Shown: positions 1 to 7,287, counted from the stretch's first letter. The stretch is DNA of 12,597 nucleotides from Clostridiales bacterium (GCA_003538975.1 DPQQ01000010.1:300758-313354); one strand, 5' to 3'. Numbers and translations are program-made. Notes: a model not told the origin generated them from the letters alone.

Positions 1-756
1 CAGGGCGAACCTATGAGCGCGCTTACGAGAATGGCTTCGGGAGAATTCAATAAAGTAGAAATCGGCAGCGGCGACACCGTAATAATGTCTTCGTCGGTTA
101 TACCCGGCAACGAAAAGATGATTTACGGAGTTATCAATAACCTTTACAAAAAGGGAGCCGAAGTATTGTACGAAACTCTTGAGCCCATACACGTTTCCGG
201 ACACGCCTGCAGGGAAGAAATAAAAATTCTTCACTCTCTCATAAAACCCAAATTCTTTATTCCCGTTCACGGCGAATACAGACATCTTAAAAAGCATGCG
301 GATCTTGCGAAAGAACTCGGAACTCCCGCTTCCAACATAATAATTCCCGAAGTCGGCAACACTGTCGAAGTCACACAGAAAACGATTAAATCCGGCGATA
401 ATTTCAAAGCCGGTACCCGCCTTGTCGACGGTATCGAAATCGACGGCTCGGACAGCGTAGTGCTTAGAGACAGAATACACATATCCGAAGACGGAATAAT
501 GGTAATCGTCGTATGTATCGACGAGCTTTCCGGCGAGCTCGTTTCTACCGAAATAATAAACCGCGGCGTGCTTATGAACGATTCTACTTTAAGAGAACTC
601 AAAGAGATGCTTAAAAAGACTCTTTTCGGTCTCGATATGAAGGACGATCCCGACGGACAGGTAGTAAAAACAATGGTGAGAAAGACCATTAAAAACTACA
701 TCTTCCGCCGCACCAAAAAGAACCCGATGATCCTTCCGATAATCATGAAGGTCTGA
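1..756 (+). CDS. rnj: Ribonuclease J, C-terminal part (5' end cut by window)
   Basis: This is the C-terminal portion of RNase J, the metallo-beta-lactamase/beta-CASP ribonuclease with endo- and 5'-exonuclease activity that matures and decays mRNA and rRNA in Bacillota. The frame is open from base 1 (Gln-Gly-Glu-Pro before the first Met), so the ATG at 13 is internal and roughly 300 N-terminal residues, including the main metal-binding histidine cluster, lie outside. Visible RNase J hallmarks are GEPMSALTRMA at the very start, HVSGHA at 190-207 (beta-CASP motif) and PVHGEYRHL near 262-288 (late metal/RNA-binding histidine). The last ~110 residues are the small C-terminal domain used for dimerisation. 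The stop is a TGA at 754-756 and trmR starts 10 bases later, with no terminator between them, so the two are probably co-transcribed. Family assignment is firm; J1 versus J2 cannot be decided from this fragment. Confidence 0.93.
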   Translation, partial: QGEPMSALTRMASGEFNKVEIGSGDTVIMSSSVIPGNEKMIYGVINNLYKKGAEVLYETLEPIHVSGHACREEIKILHSLIKPKFFIPVHGEYRHLKKHADLAKELGTPASNIIIPEVGNTVEVTQKTIKSGDNFKAGTRLVDGIEIDGSDSVVLRDRIHISEDGIMVIVVCIDELSGELVSTEIINRGVLMNDSTLRELKEMLKKTLFGLDMKDDPDGQVVKTMVRKTIKNYIFRRTKKNPMILPIIMKV

Positions 757-766
757 TAAGTAAATA

Positions 767-1369
767 ATGAACGAACTTCTCGAAAAAATATATGCGGAAA
801 GGGAATCCGCCAAGGAAAATAAAATAGCGGTTTTAAGGGACAATTCCTTAAAACTGCTTTTAACTTACGTATCGGCGTTAAAACCGAAAAAAATTCTCGA
901 AATCGGTACCGCCTGGGGACTTACGGGCATCGCAATGCTCGCCGTGTCGGAAAATTCAACCCTTTACGGAATAGAAAGAGATCCCGAGTGTATTGAAATG
1001 TCTTCGGAAAATTATAAAAAGTACGGGGTAGAAAAAAGAGTAAACTTTTTCAAAGGCGACGCGGAAGAAATTATTCCGCTTATGTCAGGCTCGTTTGATT
1101 TTATTTTTCTCGACGGGCCCAAAGGGCATTACGCCGAATTTTTGCCTTATCTTAAAAACATGCTCGCGGTAAACGGCGTTTTGTTTGCGGACGACGTTGC
1201 TTTCCACGGATACGTTTCCGGCGAAAATACTCCGAACATAAAAAATAAACACAATACAATAATTGCAAGTCTTAAAAAATTCATCAAAGGAATAACCGAA
1301 GACGAAGATCTTTTAACCGTTATATTAAGCGAAGAAGACGGCGTTTCGGTTACGGTCAGATTAAAGTGA
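767..1369 (+). CDS. trmR: TrmR-type tRNA 5-hydroxyuridine O-methyltransferase
   Basis: A 200-residue class I SAM-dependent methyltransferase of the metal-dependent O-methyltransferase family (Methyltransf_3/24; B. subtilis YrrM). Visible motifs are the SAM-binding loop LEIGTAWG at residues 44-51, the acidic ribose-binding end of strand 2 (GIERD, 68-72), FLDGPKGHY at 114-122 with Asp116, and ADD at 141-143. The Asp residues are the expected divalent-metal ligands. In B. subtilis TrmR methylates 5-hydroxyuridine at tRNA position 34 to 5-methoxyuridine. That exact role is inferred here mainly from the downstream overlapping U32 gene, which matches the enzyme making the hydroxyuridine substrate. 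No strong ribosome binding site precedes the ATG (AAGG lies about 15 bases upstream), which suggests coupling to RNase J translation. A catechol or small-molecule O-methyltransferase is the alternative, but gene order argues against it. Confidence 0.82.
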   Translation: MNELLEKIYAERESAKENKIAVLRDNSLKLLLTYVSALKPKKILEIGTAWGLTGIAMLAVSENSTLYGIERDPECIEMSSENYKKYGVEKRVNFFKGDAEEIIPLMSGSFDFIFLDGPKGHYAEFLPYLKNMLAVNGVLFADDVAFHGYVSGENTPNIKNKHNTIIASLKKFIKGITEDEDLLTVILSEEDGVSVTVRLK

Positions 1370-2601
1370 ACACAGTAAAAGCGGAGCTTCTTGCTCCCGC
1401 CGGAGATTTCGAAAAATTGAAGACCGCTTTCTATTACGGCGCAGACGCGGCGTATATAGGTGGCAAAACCATGAGCTTAAGGGCGCTTGCGGGCAACTTT
1501 ACGGATGAAGAAATCGTAAAAGCCGCAAAATACGCTCATTCTCTCGGCAAAAAAATATACGTTACGGTAAATATTTTCGCAAAAAACGCCGATCTCGGAT
1601 TTGCCGAAAAGTATTTTAAGTTTCTCGAAAAGACGGGGATAGACGGAGCCATAATATCCGATCCCGGTCTTATTTATCTGTGTCGTAAGGTTGCCCCGGG
1701 GTTATCCGTTAATCTTTCCACGCAGGCAAATACGCTTAATAAAGCGGCTGTCGAATTCTGGAAGGAAGTCGGGGTAAAAAGAGTTATTCTCGCAAGAGAG
1801 CTTTCATACAAAGAGATAAAGGAAATACACGAAGCCTGTCCAGACGTCGAGATTGAGACGTTTATACACGGCGCGATGTGCATATCGTATTCCGGCAGAT
1901 GTCTTTTGTCCAATTATTTAAACGGCAGAGATTCCAACAGGGGCGCTTGCGTGCAGGCTTGCCGCTGGGAATACGAAGTGCGCGAAAAGAATAAGGGCGG
2001 CGATTATCTTACTGTGGAAGAAGACGACAGGGGTACTTACATATTCAACAGTAAAGACCTTAATCTTATAGACGAAATAGATAAGCTTATAGATTCCGGC
2101 GTAATATCGTTTAAGATAGAAGGCAGAATGAAGTCCGAATATTACCTTGCAACTGTCATAAACGCGTACAGGCGCGCGATCGACGCATATTACGTTTGCG
2201 GGGCGAAATATAAAGACGACGACCTTTTCAACAACGAACTGATCAAAACCGCTCACAGGGCATTTACAAAGGCTTATTTTTACGGATCGAACGACAAGAC
2301 GGTTAATTATACCGATTCGCAGTCAAAAGGGACGAGAAAGTTTATAGCGACGGTCGTAACAGGTAACGAAAATTCGGACTATGCCGTTATCGAGATGCGC
2401 AACAGATTCAAAAAAGACGACGAACTCGAAGTTCTGTCTCCGTCCGATTCTTTCAATAAAATAATCAAGGTAGAAAGGATGGAAAATGCGGACGGCGAGA
2501 GTATCGAAGACGCGAAAATAGTTCAGCAAAAGATCAAGCTTTATACAACCGTGCCGCTTTTTGCGGGAGATATGCTCAGAATAAAGTCCGAGGAAAATTA
2601 G
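1366..2601 (+). CDS. trhP: TrhP-type tRNA uridine 5-hydroxylase (peptidase U32 family)
   Basis: A 411-residue U32-family protein. The U32 signature spans residues 164-180 (ETFIHGAMCISYSGRCL). Four cysteines, C172, C179, C195 and C199, the last two in RGACVQACRW, are the expected iron-sulfur ligands of the TrhP/RlhA type. An N-terminal TIM-barrel-like part begins AELLAPAGDFEKLKTA, and FKIEGRMKSEYY (249-260) is another family block. TrhP enzymes (E. coli YegQ, B. subtilis YrrN/YrrO) install 5-hydroxyuridine at tRNA U34 using prephenate; despite the family name they are not proven peptidases here. The start is a GTG that overlaps the trmR stop in a GTGA, giving translational coupling. B. subtilis has two U32 paralogues in this operon, whereas only one, of the longer TrhP2-like size, is present here. 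An intrinsic terminator follows 33 bases after the stop. Assignment to TrhP rather than another U32 branch (such as RlhA) rests on the trmR neighbour and the cysteine pattern. Confidence 0.85.
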   Translation: MNTVKAELLAPAGDFEKLKTAFYYGADAAYIGGKTMSLRALAGNFTDEEIVKAAKYAHSLGKKIYVTVNIFAKNADLGFAEKYFKFLEKTGIDGAIISDPGLIYLCRKVAPGLSVNLSTQANTLNKAAVEFWKEVGVKRVILARELSYKEIKEIHEACPDVEIETFIHGAMCISYSGRCLLSNYLNGRDSNRGACVQACRWEYEVREKNKGGDYLTVEEDDRGTYIFNSKDLNLIDEIDKLIDSGVISFKIEGRMKSEYYLATVINAYRRAIDAYYVCGAKYKDDDLFNNELIKTAHRAFTKAYFYGSNDKTVNYTDSQSKGTRKFIATVVTGNENSDYAVIEMRNRFKKDDELEVLSPSDSFNKIIKVERMENADGESIEDAKIVQQKIKLYTTVPLFAGDMLRIKSEEN

Positions 2602-2634
2602 CGGACGAATAACATAGATAAAATACTATTTTAT

Positions 2635-2666
2635 AGGGCGAATGCGTTGTTCGCTCTTTTTTTTTT
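2635..2666 (+). terminator. Intrinsic terminator of the rnj-trmR-trhP operon
   Basis: An 8-base-pair stem, AGGGCGAA pairing with TTCGCTCT (one G-U pair), closes a 7-base loop and is followed by an uninterrupted run of T to 2666. It lies 33 bases after the trhP stop and upstream of the hydrogenase promoter, so it separates the two transcription units. Confidence 0.85.
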
Positions 2667-2716
2667 ACGCAAAAAATAAATACTCTTCGTAAAAAACTTT
2701 AAAAAAGGCAAAAAAA

Positions 2717-2736
2717 TTTGAAATTGCCTATTGACA
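2717..2736 (+). repeat. Shared promoter block, copy 1 (hydrogenase operon)
   Basis: TTTGAAATTGCCTATTGACA, which ends with the -35 hexamer of the hydrogenase promoter. The same block, differing by one base (TTTACA instead of TTGACA), ends at the -35 of the transporter promoter at 7181-7200. The first 16 bases are identical and the flanks on both sides differ, so this is a discrete element and not a duplicated intergenic region. Confidence 0.7.
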
Positions 2737-2759
2737 CGGATTATTTTCGGTTGTATAAT
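2731..2759 (+). promoter_or_regulatory. Consensus sigma-A promoter of the hydrogenase operon
   Basis: TTGACA at 2731-2736 and TATAAT at 2754-2759, separated by exactly 17 bases. Both hexamers are perfect sigma-A consensus. Transcription would start near 2766, giving a leader of about 55 bases before the hydC ATG. Such a promoter suggests high constitutive expression unless a repressor acts. Confidence 0.88.
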
Positions 2760-2766
2760 CGTAATA

Positions 2767-2784
2767 TATATCAATATAGATATA
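2767..2784. promoter_or_regulatory. Possible operator dyad at the hydrogenase transcription start
   Basis: TATATC and GATATA form a 6-base inverted repeat with a 6-base spacer, covering about +1 to +19 of the predicted transcript. The position suits a repressor site, but the region is AT-rich and low-complexity, so chance is a real possibility. It does not match the Rex consensus. Confidence 0.25.
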
Positions 2785-2821
2785 CCATTATATTTTATTT
2801 TACATAAAGGAGGAGCTTATA

Positions 2822-3310
2822 ATGGCTCATTTAAGCGAAGCGGCCGTTAAAACGATTAACGAAATAATCGACAGATATTCGGACGAGACAACGCCGCTTA
2901 TGATGATTCTCTCGGATATCCAGAAAGAATTCGGTTATATTCCTTTGGAAGTACAGGAATTGGTATCCGACAGAACGGGCGTTCCCGTGGCCGAGATTTA
3001 CGGCGTGGTTACTTTTTATTCTTTCTTTTCTTTAAAACCAAAAGGGAAATACGTTATAGGCTGCTGTCTGGGTACGGCATGTTACGTAAAGGGCGCCCAG
3101 AACGTTATAGATAAGTTTTCGGAAATACTCGGCATAACTCCCGGCGGCACTACCGAAGATGGACTTTTCACTCTCGACGCGCTCCGCTGCATAGGAGCAT
3201 GCGGAATTGCTCCCGCAGTTTCGATTAACGGCAAAGTTTATCCGAAAGTAAGCGTGGATAAGGTGCCTTCTATAATAGCCGAATATAAAAAGGAGGCGGA
3301 GAACATATGA
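2822..3310 (+). CDS. hydC: NADH-linked [FeFe]-hydrogenase small subunit HydC/HndA (NuoE-like)
   Basis: A 162-residue thioredoxin-like [2Fe-2S] protein of the NuoE/HndA/HydC family. Residues 1-70 are the helical N-terminal part (LMMILSDIQKEFGYIP and GVPVAEIYGVVTFYSFF are typical). The cluster ligands are C82 and C87 (C-x4-C) plus C123 and C127 (C-x3-C); C81 is an extra adjacent cysteine. The subunit passes electrons within the diaphorase part of the cytoplasmic hydrogenase and pairs with the next gene product. Start choice is secure: AAAGGAGG at 2806-2813 sits 8 bases before the ATG, and a perfect promoter lies upstream. The stop overlaps the hydB start (ATGA at 3307-3310), as expected for subunits made in fixed ratio. 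A NuoE of a formate dehydrogenase or complex I is the alternative, but the downstream catalytic hydrogenase subunit settles it. Confidence 0.95.
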   Translation: MAHLSEAAVKTINEIIDRYSDETTPLMMILSDIQKEFGYIPLEVQELVSDRTGVPVAEIYGVVTFYSFFSLKPKGKYVIGCCLGTACYVKGAQNVIDKFSEILGITPGGTTEDGLFTLDALRCIGACGIAPAVSINGKVYPKVSVDKVPSIIAEYKKEAENI

Positions 3311-5190
3311 TAAAAACGATTGAAGAATTAAACGCAAAATCGTGCGAATGTACAAAAAAGCTCGACGCTAAATTTACGGGCGCGGACGGAAAACGGCATA
3401 TAGTTCTCTGCGGCGGTACGGGATGTCTTTCGTCGAATTCCGCGGAAATTATGAAAGAATTCGAAAAACAGATTGCGGAACGCAACCTTTCGGACAAAAT
3501 AACGGTAAATCAGGCGGGATGTTTCGGTTTCTGTTCGCAGGGACCGTTTGTAAAAATTTACCCCGAAGACACTCTTTACCGTATGGTAAAAATCGACGAC
3601 GTTACCGAAATAATGGATAAAGACATTTGTTCGGGCGAAATCGTCGAAAGGCTTTTATACGTCGATCCGCAGACCAAAGAAAAAATAAAAAAGCAGGACG
3701 AAATAACTTTTTATAAAAAGCAGGTTCGTATAGCTTTGCACGGCTGCGGCAGCATCAATCCGGAAAAAATAGAAGAAAGTCTCGGCGCGGGAGCCTTCAA
3801 AGGTCTTGCGAGAGCATTGACGATGGACAGGCAGGACGTTATAAACGAAGTTCTTTCGTCCGGAATAAGAGGAAGAGGCGGCGCCGGTTTCCCGACGGGC
3901 AGAAAGTGGCAGTTCGCATACAATCAGCCGGCCGGCGAAAAGTACGTCGTATGTAACGGCGACGAAGGCGATCCGGGCGCATTCATGGACAGATCTATAT
4001 TAGAAGGCAATCCGCTCGCCGTAATAGAAGGAATGATGATAGCGGGTTACGCTATCGGCGCGCAGAACGGTTATTTTTACGTAAGAGCAGAATACCCGAT
4101 AGCTGTCGCGAGACTTAAAACGGCGATAAAACAAGCCGAAGAAGCCGGACTCATCGGCGATAACATATTAGGAACGGACTTTTCGTTCAGAGTACATATC
4201 CGTCTCGGCGCGGGCGCTTTCGTCTGCGGCGAAGAAACGGCTCTTTTAAACTCTATCGAAGGACAGCGCGGTATGCCGCGTCCACGTCCGCCGTTCCCTG
4301 CTGTAAAAGGCTTATGGCAGAAGCCGACAATAGTAAACAACGTCGAAACTCTGGCGTGTATTCCGTATATTTTGAGAGAAGGATATGAAAAGTTCGCTTC
4401 TTACGGAACGGAAAAGTCCAAAGGAACGAAGGTTTTCGCTCTCGGCGGCAAAGTGAATAACGTAGGTCTTGTCGAAGTACCTATGGGAACGACTTTGAGA
4501 GAGCTTATCTACGATATAGGCGGCGGAATACCCAACGGTAAAAAATTCAAAGCCATTCAGACGGGCGGACCGTCTGGCGGCTGTCTTACCGAGGAAGCTC
4601 TGGATGCCGAAATAGATTACGACAATCTTGTCGCAAGGGGATCGATGATGGGTTCCGGCGGCGCGATAGTAATGGACGAAGACAACTGTATGGTCGACGT
4701 AGCTAAGTTCTATATGGAATTTATCTGCGACGAATCGTGCGGAAAATGTTCGCCTTGTCGTATAGGAACAAAGCGCATGCTCGAAACTCTTACCAAAATT
4801 ACCGAAGGTAAGGCTACGATGCAGGATCTCGAAGATCTTAAAGAACTCGCGGCGAACATAAAAACAAATTCGCTCTGCGCGCTCGGTCAGACCGCTCCGA
4901 ATCCGGTGTTATCGACTCTCGCGCATTTCGAAGACGAATATATCGCTCATATAGTCGAAAAGAGATGTCCTGCCGGCGTATGCAAGCGGCTGACTTCGTT
5001 CTCGATAGATAAAGACAAGTGTATAGGTTGCGGTCTTTGCGAAAGACAGTGTCCCGTAGACGCAATCGCAAAAACCGATTATATCGCGCCGGGGCATAAG
5101 CTTCCGTCGAGAGAAATCGACGTTAAAAAGTGCATAAAGTGCGGTATGTGTATGGCTTCGTGTAAATTTAAAGCCGTTTCCAAAAAATAA
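3307..5190 (+). CDS. hydB: [FeFe]-hydrogenase diaphorase subunit HydB/HndC (NuoF-like, FMN and NADH site)
   Basis: A 627-residue flavin and Fe-S subunit. Domain order: an N-terminal thioredoxin-like [2Fe-2S] domain (~30-110; C35, C40, C72, C76); the NuoF-type FMN/NADH domain (~140-370) with GRGGAGFPTGRKW at 189-201, NGDEGDPGAFMDR at 217-229 and GAGAFVCGEETAL at 301-313; an SLBB region (~375-440); the NuoF-type [4Fe-4S] domain with C478, C481, C484 and C524; and a C-terminal two-cluster ferredoxin domain (C572/C575/C578/C582 and C609/C612/C615/C619). It should hold the NAD(H) site and, in the bifurcating family, the flavin at which electrons are split between NAD and ferredoxin. The N-terminal domain equals the separate HndB subunit of Desulfovibrio, so the complex is three-gene like Thermotoga HydABC. 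AGGAGG at 3291-3296 precedes the ATG, and the start overlaps the hydC stop. Confidence 0.95.
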   Translation: MIKTIEELNAKSCECTKKLDAKFTGADGKRHIVLCGGTGCLSSNSAEIMKEFEKQIAERNLSDKITVNQAGCFGFCSQGPFVKIYPEDTLYRMVKIDDVTEIMDKDICSGEIVERLLYVDPQTKEKIKKQDEITFYKKQVRIALHGCGSINPEKIEESLGAGAFKGLARALTMDRQDVINEVLSSGIRGRGGAGFPTGRKWQFAYNQPAGEKYVVCNGDEGDPGAFMDRSILEGNPLAVIEGMMIAGYAIGAQNGYFYVRAEYPIAVARLKTAIKQAEEAGLIGDNILGTDFSFRVHIRLGAGAFVCGEETALLNSIEGQRGMPRPRPPFPAVKGLWQKPTIVNNVETLACIPYILREGYEKFASYGTEKSKGTKVFALGGKVNNVGLVEVPMGTTLRELIYDIGGGIPNGKKFKAIQTGGPSGGCLTEEALDAEIDYDNLVARGSMMGSGGAIVMDEDNCMVDVAKFYMEFICDESCGKCSPCRIGTKRMLETLTKITEGKATMQDLEDLKELAANIKTNSLCALGQTAPNPVLSTLAHFEDEYIAHIVEKRCPAGVCKRLTSFSIDKDKCIGCGLCERQCPVDAIAKTDYIAPGHKLPSREIDVKKCIKCGMCMASCKFKAVSKK

Positions 5191-5202
5191 TCGGAGGGAC
5201 GA

Positions 5203-6972
5203 ATGATGTCTAAAATCAATATAAAAATCGAAGGTCAGCCTTATCAGGTGGAAGAAGGCTTGACTATTCTGGAAGCGGCAAGACAATGCGGATACGAAAT
5301 CCCGTCTCTATGCGCTTTCAACCACGGCGAATGTTCGCAGGCTTCGTGCAGAGTATGTCTTGTCGAAGCTACCGGAGCAAGAGGTCTTGTAGCTTCGTGC
5401 GTGTATCCCGTATCCGAAGGAATGGAAGTAAAAATTTCTTCACCGAAAGCCGTCGCGGCGAGAAGAATTTCGGTAGAACTTTTACTTTCGAACCATAATC
5501 GCAACTGTCAGGAATGCGACAAAAACGGCTATTGCGAACTTCTGCACGTCGCAAAGCTTACTGGAGCTAAAGAAGGCGTTTACGAAGGCGAAAAAACGCC
5601 CGTAACGGTCGATACGCTGACTCCTACGATAAAAAGAGACACTTCTAAATGCGTTCTTTGCGGAAGATGCGTCGCAAGATGCAAAAACGTTCAGGGAATA
5701 GGTATTTTAGGATTTGAAAACAGGGGCTTTAAGACAATAGTCGCTCCGGCTGAAAACAGAAGCTTTATTCACGCTCCGTGTATCATGTGCGGTCAGTGTA
5801 TAAACGTCTGCCCGACGGGCGCGCTTATGGAAGCGAGCGAAATCGACCGCGTGGACGAAGCTTTCAGACAAGGTAAATATGTAGTTGTTCAGACCGCTCC
5901 GGCGGTAAGAGCGGCTCTCGGCGAAGAATTCGGAATGAAGATCGGTACGCCCGTAACCGGTAAAATGGTCGCTGCGTTAAGAAGACTCGGCTTCAAAAAA
6001 GTATTCGATACCGATTTTGCGGCGGATCTTACCATAATGGAAGAAGCTACCGAGCTTTTAACGAGAATAAAAGACGGCGGAACTCTCCCGATGATAACGT
6101 CTTGTTCGCCGGGGTGGGTAAACTACGCGGAATATTATTATCCCGATCAGCTCGATCATTTATCGTCCTGTAAATCCCCGCACGAAATGTTCGGCGCGAT
6201 ATTGAAGAGTTATTATGCGAAAAAGGTCGGCGTAAATCCCGAAGACATGTTCGTGGTTTCGATTATGCCTTGTTCGTGCAAAAAGTACGAAAAGAACCGT
6301 CCCGAAATGGAAGTAAACGGCTCGCGCGACGTGGACGCGGTGCTTACGACGAGGGAACTCGGCAAACTTATAAAACGCTCCGGCATCAACTTCAAAAAGC
6401 TTCCGGACGAAGATTTCGATAAAGACATAGTTCACGATTATTCGGGAGCCGGCGTAATTTTCGGCGTAACCGGCGGCGTTATGGAAGCCGCTCTTCGTAC
6501 CGCATATAAAGTTCTCACCGGAAAGGAAAGAGAAGGCGTAATATTTAACGAAGTAAGAGGCTTCGAAACGATAAGAGAAGCTGAATTCGAACTCGGCGGA
6601 AAGAATATAAAAGTAGCCGTAACGAGCGGTATGAAGGGAGCGAAGGTTCTTCTCGATCAGATAAGAAAAGGCGAATCGCCTTATACGTTTATCGAAATCA
6701 TGGGATGCCCGGGCGGCTGTGTGAACGGCGGCGGTCAGCCGTATGTAAGAGAAGCGTTCCTTCCGGACGAAGATCCCGATATTATGGAAACGTACGTCGA
6801 AAAGAGAGCGAAAGCGCTTTACTCAGAAGACGAAAGACAGACTTTAAGACAGTCCCACAACAATCCGCAGATTATAGACCTTTACAAAGAGTTTTTGGGC
6901 GAGCCGAATTCTCACAGGGCGCACGAACTTTTGCATACAACTTATAATCCGGACAGAAAGAGATTCGATTGA
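5203..6972 (+). CDS. hydA: [FeFe]-hydrogenase catalytic subunit HydA/HndD
   Basis: A 589-residue catalytic subunit of a cytoplasmic multimeric [FeFe]-hydrogenase, interconverting H+ and H2. From the N-terminus: plant-type [2Fe-2S] domain (C37, C49, C52, C66); His-Cys [4Fe-4S] site (H98, C102, C105, C111); two-cluster ferredoxin domain (C150/C153/C156/C160 and C193/C196/C199/C203); then the H-cluster domain with L1 TSCSPGW (299-305), L2 MPCSCKKYE (355-363; C357) and L3 EIMGCPGGCVNGGGQP (498-513; C502, C506). The C-terminal small-subunit region ends HELLHTTYNPDRKRF. There is no extra C-terminal [2Fe-2S] extension as in Thermotoga HydA, so the length resembles Desulfovibrio HndD. L1 has Ser where CpI-type enzymes have a second Cys (see finding). 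The start is ATG 5203 or ATG 5206 after GGAGGG (5193-5198); 5206 has the more usual spacing. No HydE, HydF or HydG maturases are in the window. Confidence 0.95.
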   Translation: MMSKINIKIEGQPYQVEEGLTILEAARQCGYEIPSLCAFNHGECSQASCRVCLVEATGARGLVASCVYPVSEGMEVKISSPKAVAARRISVELLLSNHNRNCQECDKNGYCELLHVAKLTGAKEGVYEGEKTPVTVDTLTPTIKRDTSKCVLCGRCVARCKNVQGIGILGFENRGFKTIVAPAENRSFIHAPCIMCGQCINVCPTGALMEASEIDRVDEAFRQGKYVVVQTAPAVRAALGEEFGMKIGTPVTGKMVAALRRLGFKKVFDTDFAADLTIMEEATELLTRIKDGGTLPMITSCSPGWVNYAEYYYPDQLDHLSSCKSPHEMFGAILKSYYAKKVGVNPEDMFVVSIMPCSCKKYEKNRPEMEVNGSRDVDAVLTTRELGKLIKRSGINFKKLPDEDFDKDIVHDYSGAGVIFGVTGGVMEAALRTAYKVLTGKEREGVIFNEVRGFETIREAEFELGGKNIKVAVTSGMKGAKVLLDQIRKGESPYTFIEIMGCPGGCVNGGGQPYVREAFLPDEDPDIMETYVEKRAKALYSEDERQTLRQSHNNPQIIDLYKEFLGEPNSHRAHELLHTTYNPDRKRFD

Positions 6973-6982
6973 TAAGTAAAAA

Positions 6983-6998
6983 GCGGCGGTTTCGCCGT
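6983..6998 (+). other. GC-rich hairpin after hydA
   Basis: GCGGCG and CGCCGT pair (one G-U) around a GTTT loop, 11 bases after the hydA stop. It is followed by A-rich sequence, not a T run, so it is unlikely to terminate alone. It could protect the transcript 3' end upstream of the real terminator. The gap 6973-7287 also holds a weak ATTATTC/GAATAAT hairpin (7012-7032), the terminator and the next promoter; I see no small gene in it. Confidence 0.4.
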
Positions 6999-7043
6999 AA
7001 AAATAATTAAGATTATTCGCTTAATGAATAATATATGAGGGGT

Positions 7044-7083
7044 AAAAGGGCGAAAGACCGTGTCTTTCACCCTTTTGCTTTTT
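7044..7083 (+). terminator. Intrinsic terminator of the hydrogenase operon
   Basis: A 15-base arm at 7044-7058 pairs with 7062-7076 with a single C-A mismatch. It closes a 3-base loop and is followed by GC and five T at 7079-7083. It lies about 70 bases after hydA and before the transporter promoter. Confidence 0.85.
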
Positions 7084-7180
7084 AAATAGTTTTTAGTCGT
7101 AACGGGATTTTGGTATTTTCCGTTATTGCCGCAATTATTGAATCAAAAACAGAAAAAAATCATATAAAATCAACACTTTT

Positions 7181-7200
7181 TTTGAAATTGCCTATTTACA
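7181..7200 (+). repeat. Shared promoter block, copy 2 (transporter operon)
   Basis: TTTGAAATTGCCTATTTACA, 19 of 20 bases identical to 2717-2736 and likewise ending at the -35 hexamer. The single difference weakens the -35 from TTGACA to TTTACA. Confidence 0.7.
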
Positions 7201-7223
7201 AACGTTAAAAAATATATTATTAT
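7195..7223 (+). promoter_or_regulatory. Probable sigma-A promoter of the transporter-hydrolase operon
   Basis: TTTACA at 7195-7200 and TATTAT at 7218-7223 with 17-base spacing, one mismatch each from consensus. The leader would be about 58 bases. A TATAAT at 7249-7254 nearer the gene lacks a good -35 partner, so I prefer the upstream pair. Confidence 0.65.
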
Positions 7224-7287
7224 TTTAATGTAGAATAATATTTTAAGCTATAATAAAAGGCTTAAAAGAAATAATAAAGGGGAGTAT

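Noticed and set aside
13..15. ATG at 13 as the start of the first gene
   Set aside because: The frame is open from base 1 and encodes the conserved Gln-Gly-Glu-Pro of RNase J just before this Met, so it is internal.
267..689. 140-residue minus-strand open frame inside RNase J
   Set aside because: Antisense shadow of a conserved gene; no motif or initiation signal.
2602..2821. Rex operator upstream of the hydrogenase operon
   Set aside because: I looked for a TTGTTAA-type dyad around the promoter and leader and found none.
6973..7287. Small gene or riboswitch in the hydA-transporter gap
   Set aside because: The gap is explained by two small hairpins, a terminator and a promoter; no open frame with a ribosome binding site or known riboswitch core is visible.
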